Position numbers and translations under genes: made by a program. Below, in pieces: positions 21,619 through 33,419 of a DNA stretch of 64,000 nt. This DNA is from Moniliella sp. 'wahieum' (lineage: Eukaryota; Basidiomycota; Moniliellomycetes; Moniliellales; Moniliellaceae). Numbering within the stretch: position 1 is the first letter of the stretch; each line of letters begins with the position of its first letter. The notes beneath the pieces are model-generated. The model did not search any database. It worked only from the letters and a program-made list of their open reading frames with translations, and was not told the origin of the DNA. The stretch lies in assembly GCA_003971905.1 (NCBI GenBank), contig RSEE01000078.1, positions 248,001-312,000 on the forward strand, written 5' to 3'.

Positions 21619-24211
21619 TCAGACCGATACATAGCCGCATGGCCAGCGCAACCTAGTCTTGGAGCTTGGCGCGTTGCTGAAAAAGCTTATGTCGAGAGGC
21701 GTCCTTGAGAGCTGCTTGTTAGCTGTACCTTTGCGCTCCATATATGCCATGTTTTGGGCACCAGAAAGGGAGGCCATCGAGTCCATGCCACGTTTCGCAC
21801 CCGGTGCCGCTCCCTTGCTTGGTCCCAGGCCATGGCGCGAGGCTGGCGTGCCGCCCCGCGCACGACTGGCCGAGGGCATGTCGGAACCAATGTCAGCCGC
21901 TGACGCATTCGACTCACTTTCCCTCAAGACGGTAACAAGCGGATCCATCTTCTCCGAGCGAGTCTTGTATGCCAAGCCGGGAAGGTCTTGCTGCCCTACA
22001 AGATGCGTGATTACGCGGAAACTGTACCCTTGATCGACACGAAACTGTTGCCGTTTGGTCGAGTAGTATATCTCGGCCGTGTCTTTACTGACCCAGCAAT
22101 AAAAAAACGCGTTGAACCCTTCATCGTTCCGTCGCTTGGCACGCAGAATCCGGCCCAACCGTTGTGCCCTGTCGTCGCAAGCCAAAGTGCGAGCTGACTT
22201 AGATCAGCAAGTGGCCTCAGGCAAGTCGATGGAAGTGTCGCCCACTTTGGACAGGAAGATGGTATTGACGGCGGGGTTGTGCTGAAAGTGCTGGAGAATG
22301 CGCATGCGTTCCACTTGGGGCGTACCACCGTGGATGTAGGGTTTGCCGAGCGTACGGGCATACTGTTCCAGAGTAAAAACGTTGTCGGAAAAGACAATGA
22401 TCTTGTCGCCTCGCCCCTCGTGGTACGCAATCAAAATCGGGCCGCTTGGAACTTGTTGGGGTTCATACAAGAGCAGAAGCTTGCTTCGTGCCGACGCTTC
22501 GAGGTACTGTGCGTAAAACTCGGGCATCATGGGGCACCATACCTCGGCACATTGAACCGTCGCAATGTGACCCTTGGCCGCGAGGTCCATTCAGTTGGCC
22601 TCGTACAGCTTGGGCCCAACCAGAAAGTTGAGTTCGTCAATCTTATCGTCCTCGCGAACCAAAGTGGCGGTCAAACCTAACTTGGAAGGCGCCTTGATCT
22701 TGCTTAGCACCCTACGGAACATGCTAGCTGGTACCACGTGTACCTCATCGAGCAAAATAAACCCCCATTCACGCGATTCGAGAAAGCTCATCATCTTTTG
22801 CGGAAGGTAAGACCGCTTGCCCGTGTTGGCCACCATCGAATACGTCGACACGACAATTCCTGAAGCCCCCAAAACTTCTCTTTGGAATCGGCAGTGAAGA
22901 CGGAGACTTGGTTTTCTTGGATGTTGGACCACTGGAGGAATTGCTGTCGCAATTGAGCAACCGAAACGGAAGAAGTGCACAAGACCAAGCATGATTTTTT
23001 GATCGTGCAAGCCGCTGTGATCCCGACCAGCGTTTTTCCTGCCCCACAAGGAAGAACGATGACCCCGCTCCGAGCACGCCCGTTGCCAAACATCTTGCTC
23101 AAACTTTTTTTCTTGATATAAGGACGAATGTGGGTGCTGGGCTTGAGGTCAATCTCCAGATTGGCATTGAGTTGGTCGTTGCGAAAGTCGTACTCTTCGA
23201 GCATCGGCAGCCCAATCTCTTCACAACCGCTTCTTGACCATCTCAATGTGCCCCTCGGCAATCTCAAATGAGTGAACTGTCTCATCCTCGTCCAGGTCAT
23301 CCGCCTCGTCTACCCCAATGATCGCGTCAAATAGGTCGGCCTCGGCGGGAGCGGCTGCGCCAGGCTCAGTTGCTGTCCCAGGCTTGTTCCCCTCCGCTGC
23401 CTCGGTGACTGTAGGCCGGCTTGTACCAGGAATCACTAGGTTGCCCCGCGTTGGCGCTTGGGAACGACTAGCACCTCTGTACCCAGTCGTGACGTCGAGC
23501 CTGCTGGCGCATCCACCTCACGCACCCAGGCGGCCGAAATGACCGCGGATCACGGAGCAAGGTTTGCAGAATATCGGGCTGGGCAGACTCGACAAAGTAC
23601 TTGTTCTGCTTGAGCACCAGCTTGATCTTCCCAAATGCAGCGGTAGCATCCGTGAGTCGATGACCGAATTGTGGACCGGCACCTTGGATATCCGGCTCAA
23701 CACCTCAATGATACCGGCCGGATCGAGCCCGACACTGACGGCGGCATAGAGACTGTACTTGGTCAGCTTGTATTCGTGGATAAAGGCAGGACGAGAAAGG
23801 TTCGGCAATCGTAATCAGAAAGTCCTGCGCCTGCTCGGCGATGGGGAGAATCCCTCGAGGATGATGTGCATGTCGTCGGGACTGATCCAGAGCGGGGCGG
23901 GTGGCATGGTCGGATTTGAGGTGCATCATACTAAAGTCGCGGCCATTGGTGAGATGAGGATGGGATGAAAGCCGCCAGCACGAGTGTTGGCACGCAAGTT
24001 GAGGGATTGCGTGCCACGCCCGTTGTCCTCATAGTCGGATACGAAGTCGTCCTGGTACGGGAAGCGCGAACCATCGTCCGGCCGAGTCACCGTGGCTGGC
24101 AGGAGGCGCAGCGGAGGAGCTGGCTTCTCCGGGGCGGGGACCGCGGTTGAGGGTCAGGCGGATCTTGCGCTGAGGGCCATCGTCGCTATCTAGGCCGCGC
24201 TTGGACGACAT
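21619..24211 (-). CDS. SSL2: TFIIH subunit XPB/Ssl2 DNA helicase-translocase
   Basis: ATP-dependent 3'-5' translocase of TFIIH, opening promoters for RNA polymerase II and acting in nucleotide excision repair. The start [11 protein letters not shown] is at 24211. The N-terminal damage-recognition region includes [12 protein letters not shown] (frame-shifted in places), [19 protein letters not shown] and [14 protein letters not shown]. An acidic linker ([17 protein letters not shown]) precedes helicase domain 1 with Walker [34 protein letters not shown], and the DEVH box ([12 protein letters not shown]), then [12 protein letters not shown]. Domain 2 has [36 protein letters not shown] and the motif VI region [12 protein letters not shown]. 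At least seven indel-type frame changes are needed. The last residues beyond the [16 protein letters not shown] region may be read-through. Family length about 800-860 aa fits. Confidence 0.95.
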
Positions 24212-24646
24212 GGGCGATATGGGGGAGAGGTGGGATTGGCGGTGGAGAGCGAGTGGCGGGCCCAGACGCCGACGTTTCGATCTGATAAATTGAGGAGAGC
24301 ATGAGGAGCATTGCAGGCCATGTCCAGGTACTTTGGCGTAGGACCTACAGTATGAAATGTGCACTTGTGTGGTCCAAGCGCTCCAAGCGTTCAAATTACA
24401 AATTTCAGAGTGGTTCGCCCGGTCACGTGGCATCACGTGCCTCCCGTGGCCTTTATCGGTTGCAATTGAAACAACTCAACTCCCATTCAATGTTCAGGTG
24501 GAAATTGCATCGCCCTGCTTCCTGCCGAGGCTCCCGCGCTCACGTGGAACTTGGGCATGCCTGAGGCCAGACTGGGCAATGGGAATGGTCGACCTTCTTC
24601 CTTCTGTCGCCCACCACCGCCACTGGGCGCCCCCCCGCTGTCTGCC
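24212..24646. promoter_or_regulatory. Divergent upstream region SSL2 / SPC2
   Basis: About 435 bases between divergently transcribed genes, presumably both promoters. It includes AAGCGCTCCAAGCG and CACGTGGCATCACGTG (two E-box-like CACGTG hexamers at about 24425-24440). No separate gene. Confidence 0.4.
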
Positions 24647-25391
24647 ATGGCCGACGCTCCAGAGGCCACTTTCGTCGACATTTCCAACCTCCCTGAGCTC
24701 AAGGATGCGTGTGATGGCGCAGTGGAGCGCATCCTGTCCCGTGCCCCCGCTGCGCCTCGGCTCGCCGCAGCCGAGGCGGCGTCGTTGACCCCCGCGTCCA
24801 ACCCCAAGCCCACCACAGATGGCCCTGGTGCCGATGACGAGGGCGATTTGGAATCCCCGCAGGTGCAGGCGCCTTGGTCTGGGTCCCACATTGTGGGCGA
24901 CACGAAGCTGGTTCTTGGCTACTTTTGCGTTCCTCCTGATCGGCGTCAGCGGCTGGTCCTACTTGTCTCCCTTGAGCATGGCCGAGAAGAAGATGCCCAA
25001 CTTGGTGGCGGTCGCAGTGTACATTGTGTCGGCGGTCATACAGCAACTGCTTACCTGGTACCAACGCGATGCGCTTTTTGTTGCGCGCCGCCGTGCGTCG
25101 CAGCACGGGATCATCCTGACCGAGCGCTTGACGGTCAGTGCCGCCCCGCTCCCCAACCCCACTTTGCTGCCTCCGTCCAGCAAGGGTGGCAAGCCGATTT
25201 GCGTCCCGCCTGTCTACTCGCTGCGTATGAAGTACGCGCGCACGTCGAATGGCGGCAAAACACTTCTCAAGCAGGCCGAGCAGCCCTTTGCGCTGGGCCA
25301 TCTGGGCGAATGGTTTGCGTCCAATGGCGAGTTTTTGGAAGACGTGTTTGAGCAGCGGTTGCGCGGCGCAGTAGCCAAGATGATCGATTGA
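24647..25391 (+). CDS. SPC2: Signal peptidase complex subunit 2 (Spc2/SPCS2)
   Basis: Non-catalytic subunit of the ER signal peptidase complex, which removes signal peptides and contacts the translocon. The start MADAPEATFVDISNLPELKD (atg 24647 in gccATGgcc) is preferred over upstream in-frame codons, which give a Pro-rich non-conserved leader. The short N-terminal region has the family DACDGAVERIL helix. Two transmembrane segments follow: KLVLGYF..FLLIGVSGWSYL and PNLVAVAVYIVSAVIQQLLTWY, as in Spc25. A cytosolic tail ends FLEDVFEQRLRGAVAKMID. The frame changes at the TTTT of 24923-24926; either one extra or two missing T explains it (two missing would give GYFFAFLL). The Ala/Pro insert before the first membrane segment is longer than in yeast. 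No intron. Confidence 0.85.
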
Positions 25392-25500
25392 TGGGCTTAC
25401 TACTTGCACGCTACGATACCTCCTCTGTCTTCCCCCTCGCCTGCTATATTCCACCCATCTTGTTTGTCTCCTCGTCACCTTCTCGGGTTTCCATCCCCAT

Positions 25501-26624
25501 TCATAACTCGGTCGTGTCCTCCATAGTTACCTCGGTAGTATCCGCCACCCGTGCCGACACCCTCGTCTCGTCAGCTGTGGGAGGCTGGGAGCTCGGGGTG
25601 GGCACCGGGTCGTTGACCGCATCGGTGGTCGAAGTAGCTTGCTCCTGCTCTTGGGAAGGCAGGTCAAATGGGTTGCCCTCCTCTTCTTCCTCTTCGGGCT
25701 CCGACGCTTGCTCCACATCCGATTCGTCCTCCTCCGACTCATCCGTATCGCTCCCTACTGCCCGGGGGTCCTGGAGGTGGACCATCAACTCAGCCAGACG
25801 CGGGTCAGAAACCCAGTCGAGACCCGACTCGAGAATCAGACCTTGGAGCACTCCACGAACAATGGACACCTTGTCCCTTGTATCGCTCAGCGCCGCGGCC
25901 AGGTCGGCGCCCGGGCCGGAACTCGAAGGTTCGGTGGCTGAGGCGCCAAAGCCAGGGACCGTACGTGTGGTCCTCCGCGCCGGCGGCGCAGGCAGATTGG
26001 CCACTTGCTCCGCAAGATCAGCACGTAATTGTACATTTTGACGAAGCACGTCGGCGCGTTGGCGCTCCAGTTGGTAGCGCTGCGTGTGGAGACGCAAGAG
26101 TACAAGGACAAGTCGTCCCGTTCGTTGACCAGGGTGCGGGGTCGAGCGGGGTTGCGGTAGGTGGAGGCGCGCCAGGCGTACTGGGGCTGCGGTCGTGGGG
26201 GACAAAGGGGAGATGGGTGACCGCGTCGGTTACGGCAGCTTGATCCGATGCGTGCTGGATCAGGGCAGTGCGAATCGCATCGCGTTCTCGAGCGGCAGCG
26301 AGACGTTTGCGCGCAAGGTCGAGCCGAGCAAGAGCATCGGGCAGTGCCTTGGCCGCGGCACGTTCCGAAGAGGATGCGTCCTGAAGGGACTGGCGACGCA
26401 GCGCGTCAATCTCCTCGAGGGCGGTTTGGCCGGGGCAGCGCGCCAGGCGGCCACGGTCTGCTGCTTGTTGACCAGCGCGGCGCGGCGCGGACCGAGCTCG
26501 TGGGCAAGGGCGGAAAGAAGCGGGGGCTGAGAGGGGGGGAGGGAGACTGAGAAGGCGGGGCAGGTGGTGGTGGGGTAGGGGCAGAGGGGGCAGCCGAGGC
26601 GGAGCCCAAAACCCACAGCGACAT
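25501..26624 (-). CDS. CENP-H-like inner kinetochore protein (Fta3/Mcm16 type)
   Basis: Predicted part of the constitutive centromere-associated network. The start MSLWVLGSASAAPSAP (26624) gives a Pro-rich N-terminus. Coiled-coil text follows (TALEEIDALRRQSL..ALARLDLARKRLAAARERD; later HTQRYQLERQRADVLRQNVQL). The diagnostic part is KVSIVRGVLQGLILESGLDW followed by VSDPRLAELMVHL, which matches the C-terminal signature of CENP-H proteins (LI.gSg.dWa.d..L.elv). A long acidic tail (SDTDESEEDESDVEQ, then six Glu) ends DTTEL. Frame changes near 26440 and at about 26120 (one C restores NERDDLVLVLLRL). Convergent with SPC2. The family is recognised from a short motif plus coiled coils, so a different coiled-coil kinetochore subunit is possible. 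Confidence 0.6.
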
Positions 26625-27647
26625 GGCTTGCTGGCTGGCTGGTTGGTTGGGTGCGGTTGGGGACGCGTGTGGACGCAGTGGCCGTGCCCAGGAGCGCGTC
26701 GCGACGTGCTGAGATAACCAGCAAGCATTACGCACGTAAGCACGCGGGTCTTAACATGACGTGAACAGGTTACAATGCAAGTTTCAAAGTGGAAGCCTCG
26801 ATGCACTACAATACAATGGCGAATTCGATCGCTGGTGCGTCGCACACTTTCAGAGACAAGACTGTACGTGGCCTTGGATTGGGTGGATGGCCGGTGGGCG
26901 GGCGCAGCAGCAGGAGAGTGGGCGGCGGCCATCCACCAAGTGGCGAGGGGGCGAGTGGGGCCAGTCGAGCACCCAAATCCGACGTCTTCCAACGCCAACC
27001 TGGTCCGACGTGCTCTCCCTCCCAAGTGGGCCGCGTGGGCTGGGGCGGGGCATTTGCAGCGCATGCGCACCACACGGCGGCTGTGTCCGGCGGGGTTTGT
27101 TTGTTGTGCGCACCGCACCGAGTGCCTGAGTCTGCGGCGGATTGCCAGGGCAGGCAGGCGCAGCAAGGGTCTGTGCACTGCTATCGTCTGGATAGTCTGG
27201 ACAGTGGGCTGGCATGGCCCAGATGGCGCCGTGGGCACACATTGGGTACGTTGGGTGGAACGTGGAACGTCCAAGGAAACGCTAAACTCAGCGGGAAGCT
27301 TCCACTGCGTGTGGTTGTACGTGCGTGCTGTGTTCGTGCGTTGGACTGGGGCGAGTATGGCGACTCTGGACGCAGGCCTCACTCGGACTCAGTAGGACTC
27401 AGTCCACGCTGCTGTAGACGTTTGCACCATTCAGCGCATCATCGATCATCCATGCACGCCCTATCAGCGCATCATGCATCGTACGGTGCGTGGGGTTGCA
27501 TCATCGATCGACATCACCCCTCCGCCATCAGCCATCCCGCCGCTCAGGCCCAGCACCGCTTTGGCTGCCTTGCATCGACATCATGCATCACACATCAGCC
27601 CCTAGTCTGCACGATCCCCCTCCCCCTCCTCTTTCCTCTCCACCCCC
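26625..27647. promoter_or_regulatory. Divergent upstream region, CENP-H-like / APEH
   Basis: About 1 kb between divergent genes; no gene of its own is recognised although several frames are open by composition. A patch of ATCATCGATCATC/CATCATGCATCG near 27437-27512 has the same palindromic words (ATCGAT, ATGCAT) as the heptad arrays. The final 60 bases before the APEH start are C-rich. Confidence 0.4.
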
Positions 27648-30599
27648 ATGTCCACCCCCCCCGTCCCCGTCGTCCCCGCGGCGTTCCAGGCGCTTGCCCC
27701 CCGCACGCCCTCCCGCCGCCCCTCGCTCGCCGCCCCGCCCCCCCCCCCCGCAGCAGCAGCTCCCACGACCCCCTCTCCGCCCCCACCGTCGCCAACCGCA
27801 TCCACTCTGTCCTCGCCTCCATCCCCAAGATCAGCAATGTCTCCTTCATCCCTGCCGCGCCCCTCTCCGGCACACGCCACGCCGCCAGCGTCCGTCCACG
27901 CGCCGCCCAGCTCCGCATGACCCTCCGTTCCCGCGAGCTCACCCCCGCCTCCAGGCGCCCTGCCTGGCACTGGCCTCGACTACATTGCCCGCGTCGTTGT
28001 GCCGCTTGCCTACGAGCTGTTCGAAGACGGCACTCCCGTTGTCACTGCCGTCGACCGTGAGGCTCTTCACACCGTCACCCCCGTCCCAGCCCTCTCCGAC
28101 ACGGTCGCGGCCGAACGGCGGTGCATTGCGACCGGTCGCAAGGTCGTCCTCCGCTCCGCCTCCAACCGCCGTGTAGTCGAGGTCTGGGCCGGCGCAGCGC
28201 TGGTCGCGTCAGAGGACGTGACCGATCTCCATGGCGAATTTATCACTGATGGTACGTTGCTTGCTCTGGTCCGCTCGTCTTCCTTGTTCTGCCAAGTCAT
28301 AGCTATACCCTCCCCCCCCTCCCCCCCTTCTTCCTTCCCAACTAACAGTTTGTCTGTTCCGTCGACACAGAAACCTATGGTACCCTCGACATTGATGGCA
28401 CTACCTCCACTTTGATTTACAGTGCCGAGGCCAATGCTCCCGATGGCCACAAGTATGACTACCTTCCTTCCTTGGGCGAAAAGGCAAGTGGTCACAAACG
28501 GCCGACAATCTATCGCTTCAGTGGTCCGAAACTCCCGCGCCCAACGACATCACCAGTGTTGTCGCTGCTGCGCCTCCCAAGGGCCGGGTGAAGCCCGTTG
28601 TGCCAGACTCGGCGCCGGAAGAGCTGCGGGGCATTATCTTTGCCCAAGCGTCTCTCTTGGCCGCGATCGAGGGGGAGGAGAACGCGCACCAAGGAGTTGT
28701 GGCGACCGGGTACCAGCCCCTGGGCAATGGAAACCGACTGGGCGTGATTTACTACTGCACCAACCGTCCGTCGGACATTTACCTTTTGACCTATGCCTCG
28801 GAGCCCAAAGCGACCACCAAGTTCCAGTGGCGCAATCTGACTGCCAGCCAGGCCAAGGTCAGCACGACGGGCAAGACGGTGGAGGGCAAGGAGTACGCGT
28901 GGCGTCGTCCGTGCATCCGGACTGGGTACCGGGTCGATGCCGAGGGCTTGGTGATGGGTCAGCAACAGATTTACGCGTTGGCACAGCCCGCGAGGGACCT
29001 CATCGCTCGGCGGACTTTTTGCGCTGCCTGGTGCGAAGTGTTCCGCTCGGTACGGCGGACCACTCGCCGGACCCGCCCCAGGCTACCGAAAAAGTCGACC
29101 CGCTCGTCTTCCAGCAAGATGTCCTGGTTGCTTTCCCGACGCCCTTGCCCCGCTTGTGCCGGTTCGCAGGGCCTGGGCACACGTGCCCTCGGCTGGTGGG
29201 AGCGGAGCGGCTTCACCTGCACCGCCGGCTGCCTCATTGACACCCGAAGTGGACTTGGAGACGCTCCCCGCCGGAGGTGCCCAGCAATTCTTTGTCGAGG
29301 GGGCGATCGAGCGGCCCTTTTTGTCGTATGGCCGGGAACGTTCGGATCGGGCGGCGCGCGAGATTACCGATGACGATTTGTTGTTGGTGAATGGCTTTGT
29401 TGGGTCCGAGACTGGGTTTTACGCGATCCGGATTGGGCAAGATGCGCAAGGCCAGATGCAGTTTGAGGGAGAATTTTTGCCTTCGGCGACATTGTTGGCG
29501 ACGAATGGACAGGGCCTGGCGGCATTTGCTACCACCTCGCCTACCATCCCTCCGCTGCTCGGGATCTTTACCATTGCGCCGGGCCGGGATGCGTTTGCGG
29601 CGTTCCGGCGGCATGAGGTGTCGACAGTGTGGGACTCGTTGAAGGACTCCAAGGCGAGTGTGCTGGATAAGATGCTGCTTCGGCTCGCGGCTCATACCCA
29701 CACGGGCCTCGGTGTTGACAACAATTGCGATGCGATTGTTTTGGCACCGTTTCATGCTCAGGTGGGCGTCTCTCGCAACCGCTCTTCCTCCCTCTCGCTC
29801 GTTCGCCGCGGCATCACCGCCCCCGCCGGTTCTTCTCCCGCTGGTGCGCCTCCCAGTGCCCCGCCTACCATCCTCTACCCCCATGGCGGCCCGCACTCGA
29901 GCACGGCCTACGCGTTTGACGCGGACCGGGCGACGTTGGCGCTGCTGGGGTATCAAGTGATTATGCCCAACTATACCGGCAGCGTGGGCAAGACCGATGC
30001 GTTTGTCCGCCGCCTGATGGGCCGGGTGGGGGACTTGGACGTGAAAGATTGCGTGATGGTGATGGACCAGTTGGTGGCGAAGCGGATGGTGCAGATTGAT
30101 CCCAAGCTGGTCTTTGTTTCGGGCGGCTCGCACGGTGGGTTCATTGTGCACACTTGTTGGGCCAGTACCCGGGCAAGTTCCGTGCTGCCGCGTTGCGCAA
30201 CCCGGTAATCGACATTGCGGCCATGGTGCACACGACCGACATACCCGATTGGTGCTATGCCGTGCTCGATGCACCGTACAAGTTTTGCGCCGCCGTTGCC
30301 CGTTTCGTTGGAGGCTTTGCAGGCCATGCGCGCTGCTTCGCCCATCAGGTATGCCGACAAGATTCAAGATGCATTGCTGCTCTTGTTGGGCGAGGCGGAT
30401 CAGCGAGTCCCGCCGGCACAGAGCAGGTTGCTGTACCATGCTTTGCGCCAGCGCGGCGCGGACGTCTCGTTGCTCTCCTTCCCCGCCAGACCATGCACTG
30501 GAAACGCACGCGGCACAAGAAGCTGCTTTCGATGCGACCTTTGCCTTGTTTGAGCGCATGGGCGGCCAACAGGCACGCCAGCCTTGGGCCCAACTCTGA
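27648..30599 (+). CDS. APEH: Acylaminoacyl-peptidase (S9C prolyl-oligopeptidase family)
   Basis: Cytosolic serine peptidase releasing N-acylated amino acids from peptides. The beta-propeller half includes KISNVSFIPAAPL, RHAASVRPRAAQLRMTLRSR, VVEVWAGAALVASEDVTDLHG and, after a 119-nt intron (28252-28370), ETYGTLDIDGTTSTLIYSAEA and DYLPSLGEKASG. The hydrolase half has YPHGGPHSS, YQVIMPNYTGSVG, DVKDCVMVMDQLV, the nucleophile motif VFVSGGSHGGFI, then LRNPVIDIAAM, TDIPDWCYAV, ASPIRYADKIQ, LLLGEADQRVPP (catalytic Asp) and DHALETH (catalytic His). The NPVI..TDIPDW pair is specific to the APEH branch. At least six frame changes occur, for example near 28520, 30140, 30290 and 30490. The N-terminal 60 residues are Pro/Ala-rich; the start 27648 is the first ATG before the conserved region. 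Ends QPWAQL. Confidence 0.9.
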
Positions 30600-30860
30600 T
30601 CTGGGACGACCGGAATCCCTCAGGCCTCACTAGTGAGGCCTGTCCCTGCGCCCACCCCGGAGCCGCGGGTAGGAACAAATTAGTAATGCTCAGCGCTCAC
30701 ATTCCAACTGATCTCCATGAGGGTAGAACGTGCCGAGTAGATGGGGAAGGGACAGCCGTTTGCGAAGAGGAGTAGGTGGGGTGTAGGCGGTGCTTTTAGC
30801 AAGCGAATGGTGCGCAGATCTGCAACGAAATGAGCAGGTTTAAGTGGGCAAAAGAAAAAA

Positions 30861-30956
30861 CGACAACGACAGGACTCGAACCTGTGCAGGCAAAGCCTAA
30901 TTGATATCGCCCAATAGAGTTCGAATCAATCCCCTTAACCACTCGGGCACGTTGCC
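30861..30956 (-). tRNA. tRNA-Ser (anticodon CGA) with 14-nt intron
   Basis: Class II tRNA with all arms. The acceptor GGCAACG/CGTTGTC forms seven pairs (one G-U), the discriminator is G (30861), and the A box is TGCCCGAGTGG. The anticodon stem is ATTGA/TCAAT, and the loop TT-CGA-A plus A after removal of a 14-nt intron (30906-30919) at the standard 37/38 site. The long variable arm has AGGC/GCCT around TTT, and the T stem is ACAGG/CCTGT with B box GGTTCGAGTCC. Six T follow the discriminator directly (A run 30855-30860 on the plus strand), a polymerase III terminator. Long variable arm plus CGA makes serine the only sensible assignment. Confidence 0.92.
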
Positions 30957-31669
30957 TTATTCAATAGGGAACGCCCTAATGTATACGTGTGATCATTTTT
31001 CGTTTCTTCCGTAACCATGCCGTGAAGATGACTGTTGTTAGCAGTAGGTAAAGCCTATCAATTTTCCGCACATCTCTCAAGTGGAGTTACTGGGTTCGGG
31101 ATTGGGTCTGGCTCCTGCCCTGATCTATACATAAGCCATGTACACTACGTCTGGGAGGATGGCTGATCGGGGGATGAGACCGACAATAGCAGTGCAATGT
31201 TCTTTCTCTTCCCACCTCGACCACATAGGATTGTCGAAGGAGATGAATGAGGAGGGGGGGGGGTACCGAAGGCAGAGGTGGGGGGATATGGTGGGAAAGA
31301 GGCACGAATTGGCGCACCTGATACGCGGAGGCTACTGTGGCGACGGGCACTGAGGCCGTCCCAACTGGGGTAACGCAGAGAGAGCACAGCGATGAGGTGC
31401 AAAATGATAGGAGCCCAAAGGAACGTGCCTAGACTGTGGTATGGAACTTGCAGGACAAGCAGATGCTCTACGTTGGGCTCGACAAAGCCGATACAAGAGC
31501 AAAAAAGCAAAGGGATGTGGTGTGACAGGGCGAGAAGCAACGAAGGGCGAGGGCGAACGAACGGTACCGGACCAGTTATGAGCGGAGAGGAGGCGGCAAG
31601 CTAGGGTAGTGATGTAGCAGGATGATCAGCGGGTTCTTCACAAGCGGGATGCCTGGCCAGTGCACCAGG
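30957..31669. other. Intergenic, no gene seen
   Basis: 5' flank of tRNA-Ser and 3' flank of the next minus-strand gene. Contains a 10-G run at 31254-31263. No gene recognised on either strand. Confidence 0.45.
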
Positions 31670-33419
31670 TTAGACACGGGACACGACCTGAGCCCAGCCA
31701 GGTTCAACTCATCATCACTCGCATCCAGGTCGGCGGCGAGGGAAATGAATGTGCCGGGCGGCGGGCGGCGGAGGCGGTGCGGTGAGGCAACAGAGGGGTG
31801 GGGGGCGAGGGGCTGGAATGAAGTGGAGTGCTGGGTCGGGGCGTAGCGGCAGGAAGCAGGGGTGGAGAGGGTTGGATTGGCTCGGTTGGTTGGGGGGAAG
31901 GAGGAGCGCCGAGGCTGAACGAGGGCGAGACGGGCCGTGCTCGTGGCGGTCGGGACGGTGGGAGCGGAAGAACCGGAGGCGAAGCAGGAGGTGACGAATG
32001 AAAGCTGCATCTCTTCACCTGTTGATTCGGGCTCAGCCACCAAAGCAATTGGAGAAGGGGGAACAGAGAGACTGTCCTGTTGTCCCGTCACAACCACGAT
32101 GGGAGAAAGGGACCGCAGCATGGGCGGTGTGGAGGGCGAGACAAGAGGGGAGCGCGCGCCATCAGAAGTAAGGGAACGGGAACTGTGTGCACTGCAACTG
32201 CGCTGGGCAGCTTGCTTCTCAGCCAGGTTTCGCTGCTCTCGTGGTCTTGCGACGTCGGACACGTTCCAGCGCGACCAGATGATCAGGCACTTGGTCTTGC
32301 GTAATGCTCAACACCCGCCCCGTTGTTCCCTTGCGCCGGGCCGGGAGAACAACCCCCTCTGCCCCACCACCCCACGCCTGTTCCATCCACACGCACACCC
32401 GTCCGCTCCTGTAGTTCCCGCAGCATCCCATGCCCCATCGCCGGACTGATCCCCGTCCCTCGCCGACGCGCCAGAGCAATCTCTGCCTCGGCTGCGGCCA
32501 CACGGGGGCTTTTGGGCTCCGGTAGTGGGTTGGGGTGGGACCGGATGGTGTAGAAGGGGAAGGAGGGAGCGAAGGGGATCTTTTTCCGGTCAGAGGCAAG
32601 GTCCAGCTTGGGGCAGGGGGCGAAGGAGGTACGCCTTCTTCCCCCTCGTACGAGATGACTACCGACGGCGTCGATTCGTTCCCCAGCGCGGAAGAAAGGA
32701 ACCATTGCCGGCGGCAGAAGAAAACGAGGCAGATGGGGTACGGTCACGGTCCAGTTCCTGAAACGCATCCGGTCCACCACCACGCAGCATGGGCCCTATA
32801 TCAAGCAAACCATCAGTATCCCGCTTGGCACACAAGAGCGGGGGCGGGGACGGGGGGCACGTACCAGCGGAGGAAGTTGGTGGAGCATGTGTCAGGCCAC
32901 CCCAGAGAGGCAGATTTGATGCGGAGGTAATGCCAGTGCGGCTTGCTCGCAGCGGACTGGCCCAAGCGGCCGACTGGGGCAAGGCGACTCCACCTGTAGT
33001 GTGCGGGACCAGAGGGCGGGCCGAGGGGTCAATGTCAAAACGCCGGGCGCGCGGCGGAGGGCGGTAGGCATCGGTGCGAGAAGACCATGCGAGTCGAGAC
33101 ACGGGCTCGGTCGCAATCGATGCCTGGAAGCGAGCAATGCGGTCTTGCAGGGAGCCAGGCGAGGAGGGGGAGGTGGAAGCGGTGGGCCCCGTACGCGGCG
33201 GTGCAGGCTGCGTCTCAAACGCCCGGCAGCCGAGTGCGGGCGCGGGAGCAGCGGGCGAGGGGGCGCATCGGCGGCGGGGGGCGCAAGGGCGAGGGAGAAG
33301 GCTGGGGGCGGGTGCGGGGCAGGCGCAGGACGGCGGGCGGGGGGGGGGCGCGCATTGTTCTGGGTGGCGCGCTGGAGCGATGCAATGCGCTCGGACAAGG
33401 ACGAGGCGGTGGCGGGCAT
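31670..33419 (-). CDS. Ser/Pro-rich disordered protein, function unknown
   Basis: Not recognised. A likely start, MPATASSLSERIASLQRATQ (33419), opens a short amphipathic helix followed by Pro/Ala-rich sequence. A second similar helix reads ALQDRIARFQAS when the frame is joined at about 33160. Then come FDIDPSARPLVPHTTGG, PEPKSPRVAAAEAEIALARR, LRELQERTGVRVDG, DQVPDHLVALERVRRR and a Ser/Thr-rich tail (SPSTPPMLRSLSPIVVVTG). The repeated S/A-L-x-x-R-I-A-x-x-Q helices look like a protein-interaction motif. The stop at 31670 assumes one missing G near 31690 (ending AGAQVVSRV); without it the frame runs to 31576. An intron is possible around 32790-32850. Frame joins and both ends are tentative. Confidence 0.45.

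Noticed and set aside
29234-30559. 441-residue minus-strand frame
   Set aside because: Antisense shadow of APEH; Arg/Gln-rich with no motif, while the sense strand carries the catalytic triad.
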